Source of the DNA: Methylophilaceae bacterium UBA6140
GTDB taxonomy: Bacteria; Pseudomonadota; Gammaproteobacteria; Burkholderiales; Methylophilaceae
Assembly: GCA_002423265.1 (NCBI GenBank)
Contig: DIVE01000117.1
Coordinates: forward strand, 9,736-16,602
Length of the DNA: 6,867 nucleotides
Reading direction: 5' to 3'
Of this stretch, positions 1 through 6,867 are shown piece after piece. The translations under genes were made by a program, and so were the position numbers. The notes under the pieces were generated by a model that saw nothing but the letters and a program-made list of their open reading frames with translations, was not told the DNA's origin and did no database searches. The stretch's first letter is position 1, and the number at the start of each line of letters is the position of its first letter.

Positions 1-34
1 TCAATTAATAAACAATACTCAAGCGCCACCCAGA

Positions 35-979
35 TCAAGCGAGCCAGGCCTTGATGTATTCGCAGAGCCTGCTGTTCAGATCGCTCTCCAGGCAATTGAA
101 GCACACCGTATCGTCCATGCCGCGCAACCATGTCAGCTGGCGTTTCGCCAGTTGGCGGGTGGCTGCAATACCCTTCTCACGCAACTCATCCAGCCCGATT
201 TCGCCATCCAGATACTGCCAGGCCTGACGATAGCCGACGCAACGCATCGAAGGCAGCTCCGCATGCAGCGCCGGGTATTTGCTGCGTAGCGCGATCACCT
301 CATCGACCAGCCCCGCCGCCAGCATCTGCTCGAAGCGCACAGCGATGCGCTGATGCAGCACGCTGCGGTCGGATGGCACCAGCGCCAGCTTCAGCAAGCG
401 GTAAGGCAATTGCGCGGATTGCTGTTCCGCAAAAATCTGCGTCATCGTTTTGCCTGTAATCGCATGTACTTCGAGCGCGCGCTGAATGCGCTGAGCGTCG
501 GACGGCTGCAATCTGGCAGCAGTCACCGGGTCGATCTGTGCCAGTTTTGCATGCATGGCGGGCCAGCCGGCTTGTAGCGCCTCAGCGTCGAGCTGCGCCC
601 TGATCTGCGGGTTAGCCTGCGGCAGCTCGCCCAAGCCGCCCTGCAAGGCGTTGAAATAGAGCATGGTGCCGCCGACCAGCAAGGGCACCTTGCCGCGCGC
701 GGTGATTTCCGCCATCAGCTGCAGCGCATCGCTGCAAAAACGTGCGGCGGAATAGGCTTCAGTCGGGTCGATCACATCGATCAGGTGATGCGGCGCCAGC
801 TTCAGCGTTGCCGCATCGGGCTTGGCGGTGCCGATATTCATATCGCGGTAGACCAGTGCCGAGTCAACGCTGATGAGCTCCACCGGCAGCTTCTGGTAAA
901 TCTCGACCGCAGCGCCGGTCTTGCCGCTGGCGGTGGGACCCATGAGGAAGATGGCAGGAGGCAGAATCTTGCCAGACAT
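35..979 (-). CDS. miaA: tRNA dimethylallyltransferase MiaA
   Basis: MiaA transfers a dimethylallyl group from DMAPP to N6 of adenosine 37 in tRNAs reading UNN codons, the first step toward ms2i6A, in the cytoplasm. The 314-residue protein has the usual family length. Visible motifs are the P-loop GPTASGKT (14-21), the SVDSALVYR segment (37-45) followed by [19 protein letters not shown] (103-112), the [11 protein letters not shown] segment (161-171), [10 protein letters not shown] (245-254) and the basic [13 protein letters not shown] stretch (275-287). I chose the ATG at 979 because it lies 2 bp past the mutL stop and gives the usual short lead to the P-loop. An in-frame ATG at 1057 would add 26 non-conserved residues inside mutL. 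The ribosome binding site is weak (GGA about 11 nt upstream), so translational coupling to mutL is likely (inference). It is the last gene of the operon visible here; hfq, its common downstream neighbour, would lie beyond the left edge. Confidence 0.97.
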   Translation of the reverse strand: MSGKILPPAIFLMGPTASGKTGAAVEIYQKLPVELISVDSALVYRDMNIGTAKPDAATLKLAPHHLIDVIDPTEAYSAARFCSDALQLMAEITARGKVPLLVGGTMLYFNALQGGLGELPQANPQIRAQLDAEALQAGWPAMHAKLAQIDPVTAARLQPSDAQRIQRALEVHAITGKTMTQIFAEQQSAQLPYRLLKLALVPSDRSVLHQRIAVRFEQMLAAGLVDEVIALRSKYPALHAELPSMRCVGYRQAWQYLDGEIGLDELREKGIAATRQLAKRQLTWLRGMDDTVCFNCLESDLNSRLCEYIKAWLA

Positions 980-981
980 GC

Positions 982-2802
982 TTATTGTCCGCGCATGAAC
1001 ATCTTGTCCAGCTCGTTCATCGTCACCTGAAACCAGGTCGGACGGCCGTGATTGCACTGGCCGGAGCGCTCGGTGGCTTCCATGTCGCGCAGCAAGGCAT
1101 TCATCTCGGGGATGGTGAGAATGCGGTTGGCACGCACGGCGGCGTGGCAGGCCATGGTGCCGAGCAGTTCGTTGCGGCGCTCGAGCAAGGCACGGCTGGC
1201 GCCGAATTCGCGCAGGTCGCGCAGTACGTCACGCGCCAGCGCGACGGCATCGGCGCCTTGCAGCATGGCCGGGATGCCGCGCACGGCCAGCGTATTGGGC
1301 GAAAGAATGGCAATATCGAAACCCAGATGACGCAGACTGCTGTCGGCCTGTGCGAGCTGTTCCTGCACAGTCGCGACTTCCAGCCTGTCGGCACCGAAGC
1401 TCACCGGCAACAGCAAAGGTTGCATGGCGACAATATCCCGGTCCAGCGCGTTTTTGAGCTTTTCGTACATGATGCGCTCGTGCGCGGCATGCATATCCAC
1501 CACCACCATGCCCTGCCGGTTCTGCGCGAGTATGTAGATGCCATGCAACTGGCCGATGGCGAAGCCGAGCGGGTACTCGTCTGCGCTCTCACCCTGCGGG
1601 GTGCCGAGTGCTCCCGGGAGGGAAACGTCCGGTGTCAGCTGACCGGCAGCCTCCGGCCGTATACCGCCATAAAGCGTCTCGTAAAAGCCCTGTCGCTCGC
1701 CCGCCCGCAAATCCATGCTGGCTTGAAAGGCGGGATAAGCCGCCGGTGCGCCGGCTTGCGGCGTGAACGGATTGAATGCAGCCTGGCCGGCATTATTGAC
1801 CGCATTCGTAACACCAGTCGGCACTGCCAGCATTTTGTGCAGCGCATGAAAAATGAAACGATGCACGGCCTGGCTATCGCGGAAACGCACTTCGGTCTTG
1901 CTTGGATGCACATTGACATCGACCAGCGCCGGATCGATTTCGAGAAACAGCACGAAAGCCGGGTGCCGCTCATGGTGCAACACGTCCTGATACGCCTGGC
2001 GGATGGCATGCGCAATCAGCTTGTCGCGCACGAAACGGCCATTGACAAACACATATTGCGTATCGCGGCTGTTGCGGTTGAAACTCGGTTTGGCTGCCAT
2101 GCCCCACAGGCGCAGACCGGCAGCGGATTCATCCAGCGCCAGCGCCTCGTCGAAAAACTCGCGGCCCAGCACTTCGGCAAAACGTTTTTCCGCAGCAGCC
2201 GATGCATGGCGGCTGATTACGCGGCCATTGTGCTGCAGCACAAATGTCACATCGGGCCGCGACAACGCTGCACGCGTAAATGCTTCTTCACAGTGCCCGT
2301 ATTCGGTCGCCTCGGTCTTGAGAAACTTGCGGCGGGCGGGCGTATTGAAGTAAAGGTCGGCAACCTCGACGATGGTGCCGCTATCGAGCGCCGCCGGTTC
2401 AATCGGAGAAATATCGCTGCCCTCGGAGCTGATGCGCCAGGCATATTTTTCCCCGCTGGCACGGCTCAGGAGCTGCGTGCGCGAAACCGAGGCGATACTG
2501 GCCAGCGCTTCGCCGCGAAAGCCGAGACTGTTCACCGCTTCGAGGTCTTCCAGCGTGGCGATCTTGCTGGTGGCGTGGCGTGTCAAGGCCAGCACCAGAT
2601 CGTCCTGCATGATGCCGCGGCCGTTATCCGCCACGCGCAGCTGCTTGACGCCTCCCTGCAACAGGCTCACCTGCACTTCGCTGCTGCCCGCATCGAGGCT
2701 GTTCTCCAGCAACTCCTTCAAGGCCGAGGCCGGGCGTTCCACCACCTCGCCCGCGGCGATCTGACTGATGAGCTGGTCAGGCAATAGCCGAATGTTCGCC
2801 AT
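982..2802 (-). CDS. mutL: DNA mismatch repair protein MutL (endonuclease-type)
   Basis: MutL couples mismatch recognition by MutS to strand incision and removal. The 606-residue protein starts with a GHKL ATPase domain: the E33/N34/D37 helix (LLENSLDAG), DNGRGI (59-64), RHATSKI (75-81) and GFRGEAL (94-100). The transducer domain follows, with [14 protein letters not shown] (294-307). A Pro/Ala/Gly-rich linker spans roughly 330-408. The C-terminal dimerisation/nuclease domain starts near 413 and carries D436-M-H438-A-x2-E442-x4-E447, which fits the DQHA(x)2E(x)4E metal-binding endonuclease motif with Met for Gln. It also has ACHAAVRA (551-558) and CNHGRPT (583-589). QPLLLP (461-466) resembles the beta-clamp-binding motif of nuclease-type MutL proteins. 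This predicts MutH-independent nicking (inference from the family). The start ATG is preceded by GGAG and GGG in the 6-bp gap and the end of the upstream nuclease gene, so it is translated as part of that operon. Confidence 0.98.
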   Translation of the reverse strand: MANIRLLPDQLISQIAAGEVVERPASALKELLENSLDAGSSEVQVSLLQGGVKQLRVADNGRGIMQDDLVLALTRHATSKIATLEDLEAVNSLGFRGEALASIASVSRTQLLSRASGEKYAWRISSEGSDISPIEPAALDSGTIVEVADLYFNTPARRKFLKTEATEYGHCEEAFTRAALSRPDVTFVLQHNGRVISRHASAAAEKRFAEVLGREFFDEALALDESAAGLRLWGMAAKPSFNRNSRDTQYVFVNGRFVRDKLIAHAIRQAYQDVLHHERHPAFVLFLEIDPALVDVNVHPSKTEVRFRDSQAVHRFIFHALHKMLAVPTGVTNAVNNAGQAAFNPFTPQAGAPAAYPAFQASMDLRAGERQGFYETLYGGIRPEAAGQLTPDVSLPGALGTPQGESADEYPLGFAIGQLHGIYILAQNRQGMVVVDMHAAHERIMYEKLKNALDRDIVAMQPLLLPVSFGADRLEVATVQEQLAQADSSLRHLGFDIAILSPNTLAVRGIPAMLQGADAVALARDVLRDLREFGASRALLERRNELLGTMACHAAVRANRILTIPEMNALLRDMEATERSGQCNHGRPTWFQVTMNELDKMFMRGQ

Positions 2803-2808
2803 GCCGCC

Positions 2809-4170
2809 CTACTCCGTCAGATCGACAGTTTCGAGATAATCCGGCACCTCAACTTCCCAGCCCAGGCGCTCTTCGATCCGGTGCCGCAACGCATCCGCCG
2901 CCACCGGCTCGCCGTGCGTGATGAAAGTGCGTTTGGGCGGCGTGGCAAAATGGCCGAGCCAATCCATGATCTCGCTGTAATCGGCATGTGCCGACAAATT
3001 GGAAATCTGGTCGATTTCGGCATTGATCGGCACATATTCACCGTGAATCTTCACACTCTCGGCGCCGGCCAGCATGTTGGCGCCACGGGTGCCGGCGGCC
3101 TGAAAACCGGCAAACAGGATGGTGTTGCGCGGGTCCGGCCCGAACGCCTTGATGTGGTGCACCACACGCCCGCCGGACGCCATGCCGCTGGCGGAAAGAA
3201 TGATGACCGGATGTTTGATTTCGTTGAGCGAACGCGATTCCTCGACGCTGTTCACCATGCGCGCACTGCGCGCCAGCACCTGGCACTGTTCGCGGCTCAA
3301 CTTGTGCTCGTTGACGTGATGCATGAAAATCGCCGTGGCATCCACCGCCATCGGGCTGTTCAGATAGACCGGAATATCCGGGATCAGATGCTTCTCTTTC
3401 AAATTTTGAATGAAATACATCATCTCCTGCGCGCGCCCAACCGCAAATACCGGTACCACCATCACGCCGCCGCGCATGTAGGTACGGTTGATGATGTCGG
3501 CCAGCTTGGTCTCCGGGTTTTCCTTGTCGTGCAGCCGGTCGCCGTAGGTCGATTCCAGCACCAGATAGTCGGCCTGCATGGGGGGTGACGGCGGCTTCAT
3601 CAGCGCATCGTTGGGGCGGCCGAGATCTCCGGAAAAAAGAATCGATGTCTCTGCATCCTGCAGCAATACATTTGACGCGCCGAGGATATGCCCGGCCGGC
3701 GCAAGCCTGATGCGGAAGCCGTTTGCCAGCGGCACCTCCTGGCCATAAGCCACCGGCGTCAGCAGCTCCAGCGCACGCTCGGCATCTTCCTGCGTGTAAA
3801 GCGGCAAGGCCGGGTGATGCTTGGAGAAACCGCGCATGTTGGCGTAGCGGGCCTCTTCTTCCTGCAAGTAGGCAGAATCCGGAAGCAGAATCTCGCACAA
3901 GGCCTGGGTGGCCTCGCTGCAATAGACCTTGCCGCTGAAACCGTTTTTGACCAGCAACGGCAGATAGCCAGTATGGTCGATATGCGCATGCGTCAGCACA
4001 ACGGCATCGATGGTGGCAGGGTCTACCGGCAATTTCGCCCAGTTCTTCAGACGCAACTGCTTCAAACCTTGAAACAATCCGCAATCGACCAGCACATGCT
4101 TGTCGTTGCTGGTGACCAGGTACTTGGAGCCGGTAACGGTGCCGGTCGCGCCGAGGAATGTGATTTTCAT
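2809..4170 (-). CDS. beta-CASP metallo-beta-lactamase-fold RNase (CPSF73/Ysh1-like)
   Basis: This 453-residue protein is a probable zinc-dependent cytoplasmic ribonuclease of the bacterial CPSF73-like group (COG1236 type). Metallo-beta-lactamase motifs seen: D29 after the first strands, HAHIDH (61-66), H161 in PAGHILGA, and D182 in FSGDLGR. Beta-CASP features seen: motif A E206 (LESTYGDR), the VVPVFAVGRAQE segment (238-249), SPMA (272-275), the SASGMASGGR loop (326-335), motif B H395 (LSAHADY) and motif C H419 (ITHGEP). All catalytic positions expected for the family are present, so it should be active. Related enzymes act as endo- or 5'-exonucleases on RNA; the substrate here is unknown. It is the first gene of the operon with mutL (6-bp gap) and miaA. 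The ATG at 4170 directly begins the conserved MKITFLGATGTVTGS strand; its ribosome binding site is weak (GGA). Confidence 0.93.
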   Translation of the reverse strand: MKITFLGATGTVTGSKYLVTSNDKHVLVDCGLFQGLKQLRLKNWAKLPVDPATIDAVVLTHAHIDHTGYLPLLVKNGFSGKVYCSEATQALCEILLPDSAYLQEEEARYANMRGFSKHHPALPLYTQEDAERALELLTPVAYGQEVPLANGFRIRLAPAGHILGASNVLLQDAETSILFSGDLGRPNDALMKPPSPPMQADYLVLESTYGDRLHDKENPETKLADIINRTYMRGGVMVVPVFAVGRAQEMMYFIQNLKEKHLIPDIPVYLNSPMAVDATAIFMHHVNEHKLSREQCQVLARSARMVNSVEESRSLNEIKHPVIILSASGMASGGRVVHHIKAFGPDPRNTILFAGFQAAGTRGANMLAGAESVKIHGEYVPINAEIDQISNLSAHADYSEIMDWLGHFATPPKRTFITHGEPVAADALRHRIEERLGWEVEVPDYLETVDLTE

Positions 4171-4200
4171 GCATAGTCCAGACTGTCGGAAACAGCCTGC

Positions 4201-4206
4201 ATTCTA
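4201..4206 (-). promoter_or_regulatory. candidate -10 box for the RNase–mutL–miaA operon
   Basis: Read on the minus strand, the hexamer is TAGAAT, a 5-of-6 match to TATAAT. It lies about 30 nt upstream of the RNase start codon, which would give a short leader of about 20-25 nt. The -35 region is weak: the best candidate, around CGACAA in the TTACGACAACC stretch, is a poor match with an 18-nt spacer. It is the only good -10-like element in the 139-bp divergent spacer. I saw no equally good promoter for the plus-strand gene. Confidence 0.4.
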
Positions 4207-4297
4207 ACCCGCTTTCATGGCCGGTTGTCGTAAGCCCGGCATGGAACTCCACGGCAGTCGCCCAATCGAATCAGCAGCAAACCTATTCACCAGCTAC

Positions 4298-4301
4298 AGG
4301 A
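4298..4301 (+). promoter_or_regulatory. ribosome binding site setting the TerB–DUF697 start
   Basis: AGGA lies 8 nt before the ATG at 4310. This decides against the longer in-frame start at 4217, which has no such site and would add 31 residues of unrelated character. Confidence 0.7.
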
Positions 4302-4309
4302 ATCCAATC

Positions 4310-5296
4310 ATGCAAGACATCAATCAGGCCATCCTCAGCATCGCGCTGCTCGCCTCCTTCGCCGACGGCAAGAAAGCCGAAACCGAGCGCGAACAGATCC
4401 GCAAGATCATGGAATCGCTGCAGAATGAGGAGAACACGCTCGACCTGTCGCGTCTTTACCAGGACGTGCTGCTCAAGCGCACCGACCTTGCAGCCGCCAC
4501 CAGCCGCATCCACGAGCACAGCCACAAACTGCTGGCCTTTGAGATGGCGGTCTGCGTCTGCGAAGCCGACGGCATCATGACCGAGGACGAGCATAAATTT
4601 CTGCAGGCGCTGAAAATCCGGCTCGGGCTGGACGATGCAGAATCCGCACAAGTGGTTGCAACCGCGCACGAAATCGCTGCTACCGAACCGCAAGCCGTGC
4701 AGGCACCAACCTCGCAAACAGCGGCGGCGAGCGCCGCAACTGCCGACGCAGTCGTCGCCAATATTCCGAATGTGCCGGAAGCGCAGCTCGACAAATCCAT
4801 CCTCAATTATTCCATCCTCAACGGCGCGCTTGAACTGCTACCGCAGTCCTGGGCCTCGATGGCCATCATCCCGCTGCAGATCAAGATGGTCTATGAGATT
4901 GGCAAAGCGCACGGCTACCAGCTGGACAAGGGCCATATCTCCGAATTTCTCACCACGGCCGGCGTCGGCATGACTTCGCAATACCTGGAACAGTTCGGGC
5001 GCAAACTGATCGGCGGGCTGCTCGGCCAGATCGCGGGTGGCATGGGCAAGGGCATCGGTCGCGCCGCCACCGGCATGGCTTTCTCCTTCGCCACCACCTA
5101 CGCGCTCGGCCAGCTGGCCAAACGTTATTACGCCGGTGGCCGCCAGATGGACACCGCCGTGCTGCGCGACACCTTTCAGAACCTGCTCGGCCCGGCCAGG
5201 AACCTGCAGCAACAATACCTGCCGCAGATTCAGCAAAAGGCCGGTACGCTGGATGCCGGCAGCATCATGAGCATGGTGCGCAACGGTCCGGCATAA
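4310..5296 (+). CDS. TerB-like / DUF697-like two-domain protein
   Basis: This 328-residue protein has no known function. Residues 1-120 are helical and resemble the TerB tellurite-resistance/stress fold: two acidic repeats, FADGKKAETE (17-26) and EADGIMTEDE (85-94), each sit in a helix-loop-helix setting (ADG followed by E residues), as in the metal-binding sites of TerB-like domains. An Ala/Thr/Gln-rich linker spans about 121-160. Residues 165-285 resemble DUF697 (YcjF-related) domains, with LELLPQSWASMAIIPLQIKM (174-193), YEIGKAHGY (195-203), and a glycine-rich, weakly hydrophobic stretch 234-270 with repeated GxxxG spacing, ending in LGQLAKRYYAGG (266-277). DUF697 often accompanies membrane-associated GTPases, but no GTPase motif is present here. 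I infer a membrane-peripheral sensor or scaffold. The tail (286-328) is Gln-rich and probably helical. There is no signal peptide. It is transcribed divergently from the RNase operon. Domain assignments are by eye. Confidence 0.85.
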   Translation: MQDINQAILSIALLASFADGKKAETEREQIRKIMESLQNEENTLDLSRLYQDVLLKRTDLAAATSRIHEHSHKLLAFEMAVCVCEADGIMTEDEHKFLQALKIRLGLDDAESAQVVATAHEIAATEPQAVQAPTSQTAAASAATADAVVANIPNVPEAQLDKSILNYSILNGALELLPQSWASMAIIPLQIKMVYEIGKAHGYQLDKGHISEFLTTAGVGMTSQYLEQFGRKLIGGLLGQIAGGMGKGIGRAATGMAFSFATTYALGQLAKRYYAGGRQMDTAVLRDTFQNLLGPARNLQQQYLPQIQQKAGTLDAGSIMSMVRNGPA

Positions 5297-5310
5297 GGGC
5301 TTCAAATGAC

Positions 5311-5336
5311 GGCGAGCCGCTCCGGCTGCCATTTTG
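5311..5336 (+). terminator. probable rho-independent terminator after the TerB–DUF697 gene
   Basis: The stem pairs GGC (5311-5313) and AGCCG (5315-5319) with CGGCT (5323-5327) and GCC (5328-5330). It has a single bulged G at 5314 and a CTC loop, and is followed by ATTTTG. It starts 14 nt past the stop codon. The T-tract is short (four T), so termination may be partial. Confidence 0.55.
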
Positions 5337-5339
5337 CCT

Positions 5340-5345
5340 TATACT
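5340..5345 (+). promoter_or_regulatory. candidate -10 box (TATACT) for the FMN-protein gene
   Basis: TATACT matches TATAAT at 5 of 6 positions and would start transcription near 5352, leaving a leader of about 48 nt before the ATG at 5400. No convincing -35 hexamer lies 16-18 nt upstream; that region is occupied by the preceding hairpin. An activator-dependent promoter, or a chance match, are both possible. Confidence 0.3.
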
Positions 5346-5356
5346 GCAACGACCAC

Positions 5357-5384
5357 GGGCGGTAACTGCCGCCCATATTTTTTT
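5357..5384 (+). terminator. hairpin plus U-tract just before the FMN-protein gene
   Basis: GGGCGG (5357-5362) and CCGCCC (5369-5374) form a perfect 6-bp all-GC stem with a TAACTG loop, followed by ATATTTTTTT. This has the full form of an intrinsic terminator. It could be a second stop for the TerB–DUF697 transcript, or a leader element of the next gene, whose ribosome binding site begins 2 nt after the T-run. Confidence 0.7.
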
Positions 5385-5399
5385 CAAGAGTAAGCAGAT

Positions 5400-6059
5400 A
5401 TGAGCAGACTATTCGGACAACAACACCGCGAACTGCAGGACGCCTTCGGCACCCGCAAACTGGCCGACCGCATCGAGGAGATCGCCTGCGTCACCGAATT
5501 CGACGACGAAACCAAAGCCTTCATCGAAGCGCAGGACATGTTCTTCCTCGCCTCGGTCGACCACAACGGCCGTCCCACCGTCTCCTACAAGGGCGGCGAC
5601 GCCGGTCTGGTCAAGGTGATCGACAGCCGAACCCTGGTATTCCCCAACTACGACGGTAACGGCATGTACATGTCCATGGGTAACCTGGCACAGAACAGCG
5701 AAGTCGGCCTGCTCTTCATCTCGTTCGAGAAACCCCACCGCATCCGCGTGCAAGGCAGCGCCACCGTCTCGCGCGAAGACCCGCTGCTGGCGCAATTTCC
5801 CGGTGCAGACATACTGGTGCGCGTCAAACTCTCCGAAATGTGGCAGAACTGTCCGCGCTACATCCACCGCTACCAGAAGCTGGAAACCTCGCGATATGTG
5901 CCGCAAGCCGAATGCGAAACCCCGCTGGCCGGCTGGAAGCAGACCGACATCGTGCAGGACGTGCTTCCCCCTGCAGATGCAGAAAAAGCCAAACAAGCCG
6001 GCATCATCCCCATCGAGCAATGGATGGACAAGGTGAAATCGGGCGACCCCTCTGCCTAA
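5400..6059 (+). CDS. PNPOx-like FMN-binding split-barrel protein
   Basis: This 219-residue protein resembles the pyridoxamine 5'-phosphate oxidase-like flavin-nucleotide-binding family (COG3576 type). These proteins bind FMN or related cofactors in a split beta-barrel; most members have no proven substrate. Recognisable parts are a helical lead (1-45), the first barrel strands MFFLASVDHNGRPTVSYKGG (47-66), LVFPNYDGNGMYMSMGN (79-95) where phosphate-binding residues usually lie, LLFISF (104-109), the RIRVQGSA strand (114-121) and the family's NCPRYIHRY segment (150-158). The C-terminal tail is probably helical and may cover the cofactor. It looks complete and soluble, with no signal peptide. 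It has an AAGAG ribosome binding site (5386-5390), 9 nt before the ATG. It follows the TerB–DUF697 gene on the same strand after 103 bp containing two hairpins, so co-transcription is uncertain. True PdxH (vitamin B6 synthesis) is unlikely because the PdxH signature is absent. Confidence 0.9.
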   Translation: MSRLFGQQHRELQDAFGTRKLADRIEEIACVTEFDDETKAFIEAQDMFFLASVDHNGRPTVSYKGGDAGLVKVIDSRTLVFPNYDGNGMYMSMGNLAQNSEVGLLFISFEKPHRIRVQGSATVSREDPLLAQFPGADILVRVKLSEMWQNCPRYIHRYQKLETSRYVPQAECETPLAGWKQTDIVQDVLPPADAEKAKQAGIIPIEQWMDKVKSGDPSA

Positions 6060-6076
6060 ACATCAGAGGGTGAATT

Positions 6077-6113
6077 AAAAAAATACCGGCGTCAGACTTC
6101 GATCTGCACCGGT
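6077..6113 (-). terminator. rho-independent terminator downstream of the amidase gene
   Basis: On the minus strand, ACCGG (6113-6109) pairs with CCGGT (6089-6085), and CAGA (6106-6103) pairs with TCTG (6096-6093), across a small internal loop, with a TCGAAG apical loop. The stem is followed by A and seven T (6083-6077). It lies about 100 nt beyond the amidase stop codon. The plus-strand side has only scattered T after the stem, so it would stop the convergent FMN-protein transcript less well. Confidence 0.75.
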
Positions 6114-6128
6114 TCTGTGTTGAGTTTT

Positions 6129-6146
6129 CTGGTTTTGCTGGTTTTG
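6129..6146. repeat. two tandem copies of CTGGTTTTG
   Basis: A 9-bp unit is repeated exactly (6129-6137 and 6138-6146), with related TTTTCTGG just before it. It lies in the convergent spacer and has no evident function. Confidence 0.6.
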
Positions 6147-6210
6147 GCAGCAGGCAGGAACGAAACAATATGCGGGCAACGCTAAAATATTCGTGCGCTA
6201 CGTGGCAGCC

Positions 6211-6867
6211 TCAATCCGCGAATCTCGATTCAGCCATCCGCGATTTGGAGAGCGGCGGGTTGCTGGCGAAGTATTTCTTGATGCCGGAGAGGATGGAGGT
6301 GGCCATTTTGTCCTGATAGCCGGGGTCGTTCAGGCGTTTCTCTTCTTCCGGGTTGCTGATGAAGGCGGTCTCGACCAGGATGGAGGGAATATCCGGCGCT
6401 TTCAGCACGGCAAAACCGGCTTGTTCGACGCGCGGTTTGTGCAGGCGGTTGATTTCGCCGATGTGGCCGAGTACGGCCTGCCCGAGCTTGAGGCTGTCGT
6501 TGATGGTGGCGGTTTGCGAGAGGTCGAGTAGCGTGCGGGCCAGATGCGGGTCCTTGACGTTAATGCTGACGCCGCCGATCAGGTCGGATTCGTTTTCCTT
6601 TTGCGCCAGATAACGGGCAAAGGCACTGGTGGCACCGCGCTCGGAGAGCGCAAAGACGGAGGAGCCGTTGGCCTCGCGACGGGTGAAGGCATCGGCGTGA
6701 ATCGAGATGAAGAGATCGGCCTGCACCTTGCGCGCTTTCTGCACGCGGCTGTTGAGCGGCAGGAAGTAATCGCCGTCGCGCGTGAGGATGGCACGCATAT
6801 TGGGCTCTTTGTCGATCTGCGCCTTGAGTTTTTGCGCGATCGAGAGCGTGATGTCTTTCTCGCGGCT
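6211..6867 (-). CDS. amiC: N-acetylmuramoyl-L-alanine amidase, AmiB/AmiC type (5' end cut by window edge)
   Basis: This is the C-terminal 218 residues of a zinc amidase (Amidase_3) that cleaves the amide between MurNAc and the stem peptide, splitting the septum in the periplasm. The frame is open to the window edge, so the start, signal peptide, any AMIN domain and the first zinc-ligand motif are not visible. What is seen: [12 protein letters not shown] near the cut end, the [15 protein letters not shown] segment, [12 protein letters not shown] with zinc ligand H57 of the fragment, [42 protein letters not shown] (the regulatory-helix region of AmiB/AmiC enzymes), and [17 protein letters not shown] with catalytic E166. 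It ends in a short polar tail. Order with mutL and miaA on the same strand supports amiC, but AmiB versus AmiC cannot be settled from this part. It is convergent with the FMN-protein gene and has its own terminator. Confidence 0.93.
   Translation of the reverse strand, partial: SREKDITLSIAQKLKAQIDKEPNMRAILTRDGDYFLPLNSRVQKARKVQADLFISIHADAFTRREANGSSVFALSERGATSAFARYLAQKENESDLIGGVSINVKDPHLARTLLDLSQTATINDSLKLGQAVLGHIGEINRLHKPRVEQAGFAVLKAPDIPSILVETAFISNPEEEKRLNDPGYQDKMATSILSGIKKYFASNPPLSKSRMAESRFAD

Noticed and set aside
980..1057. Longer miaA start at 1057
   Set aside because: It would overlap mutL by 76 bp and add 26 non-conserved residues. The ATG at 979 follows the mutL stop directly.
985..2787. 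A 600-codon open frame on the plus strand opposite nearly all of mutL
   Set aside because: Its codons align exactly with mutL codons, so it stays open only because mutL avoids TTA, CTA and TCA codons. The translation shows no recognisable domain, and mutL is unmistakable.
3038..4252. A 404-codon minus-strand frame overlapping the beta-CASP gene
   Set aside because: It is a shifted frame of a clearly conserved gene. Its product is low-complexity in Arg, Ala and Gly with no known motif.
4217..4309. Longer start for the TerB–DUF697 protein
   Set aside because: It lacks a ribosome binding site, and the added residues do not resemble the helical domain, while AGGA is well placed before 4310.
6144..6188. 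Promoter-like TTGGCA and TAAAAT on the plus strand before the amidase 3' end
   Set aside because: The spacing is 33 nt, too long for a single promoter, and no plus-strand gene follows.
6193..6531. A 112-codon plus-strand frame opposite the amidase
   Set aside because: It is antisense to conserved amidase sequence and shows no family features.

Overview
The window looks like ordinary chromosomal DNA of a moderately GC-rich proteobacterium, most likely a betaproteobacterium. This rests on three things. The order amiC – mutL – miaA on one strand is a conserved proteobacterial arrangement (usually tsaE–amiC–mutL–miaA–hfq). The MutL N-terminus ([20 protein letters not shown]) has the betaproteobacterial style. 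MutL also keeps the endonuclease motif that MutH-containing gammaproteobacteria have lost. A placement near the Nitrosomonadales/Gallionellaceae is a guess from gene content, not something the sequence proves.

Layout, left to right: miaA (tRNA A37 prenyltransferase, minus), mutL (mismatch repair, minus) and a beta-CASP metallo-beta-lactamase-fold RNase (minus) form a tight three-gene operon read right to left, with gaps of 6 and 2 bp. A probable promoter lies just upstream of the RNase gene. A 139-bp divergent spacer follows, then two plus-strand genes: a two-domain TerB-like + DUF697-like protein and a PNPOx-like FMN-binding split-barrel protein. Between these two are a probable terminator, a TATACT box and a second hairpin with a U-tract right in front of the second gene's ribosome binding site. 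A convergent spacer with a strong minus-strand terminator separates them from the 3' two-thirds of an N-acetylmuramoyl-L-alanine amidase gene (AmiB/AmiC type, minus), which runs off the right edge.

The housekeeping genes cover cell-wall splitting (amidase), DNA mismatch repair (MutL), tRNA modification (MiaA) and probable RNA processing (beta-CASP). The two plus-strand genes interrupt the usual amiC–mutL neighbourhood and are the accessory part of the window. The TerB–DUF697 protein is the least understood gene here. I see no CRISPR array, tRNA, rRNA, insertion sequence or phage gene, and no gene-free stretch longer than about 150 bp. I did not find a clear new system; the best leads are the TerB–DUF697 fusion, the hairpin leader of the FMN-protein gene, and the nuclease joined to mutL–miaA.
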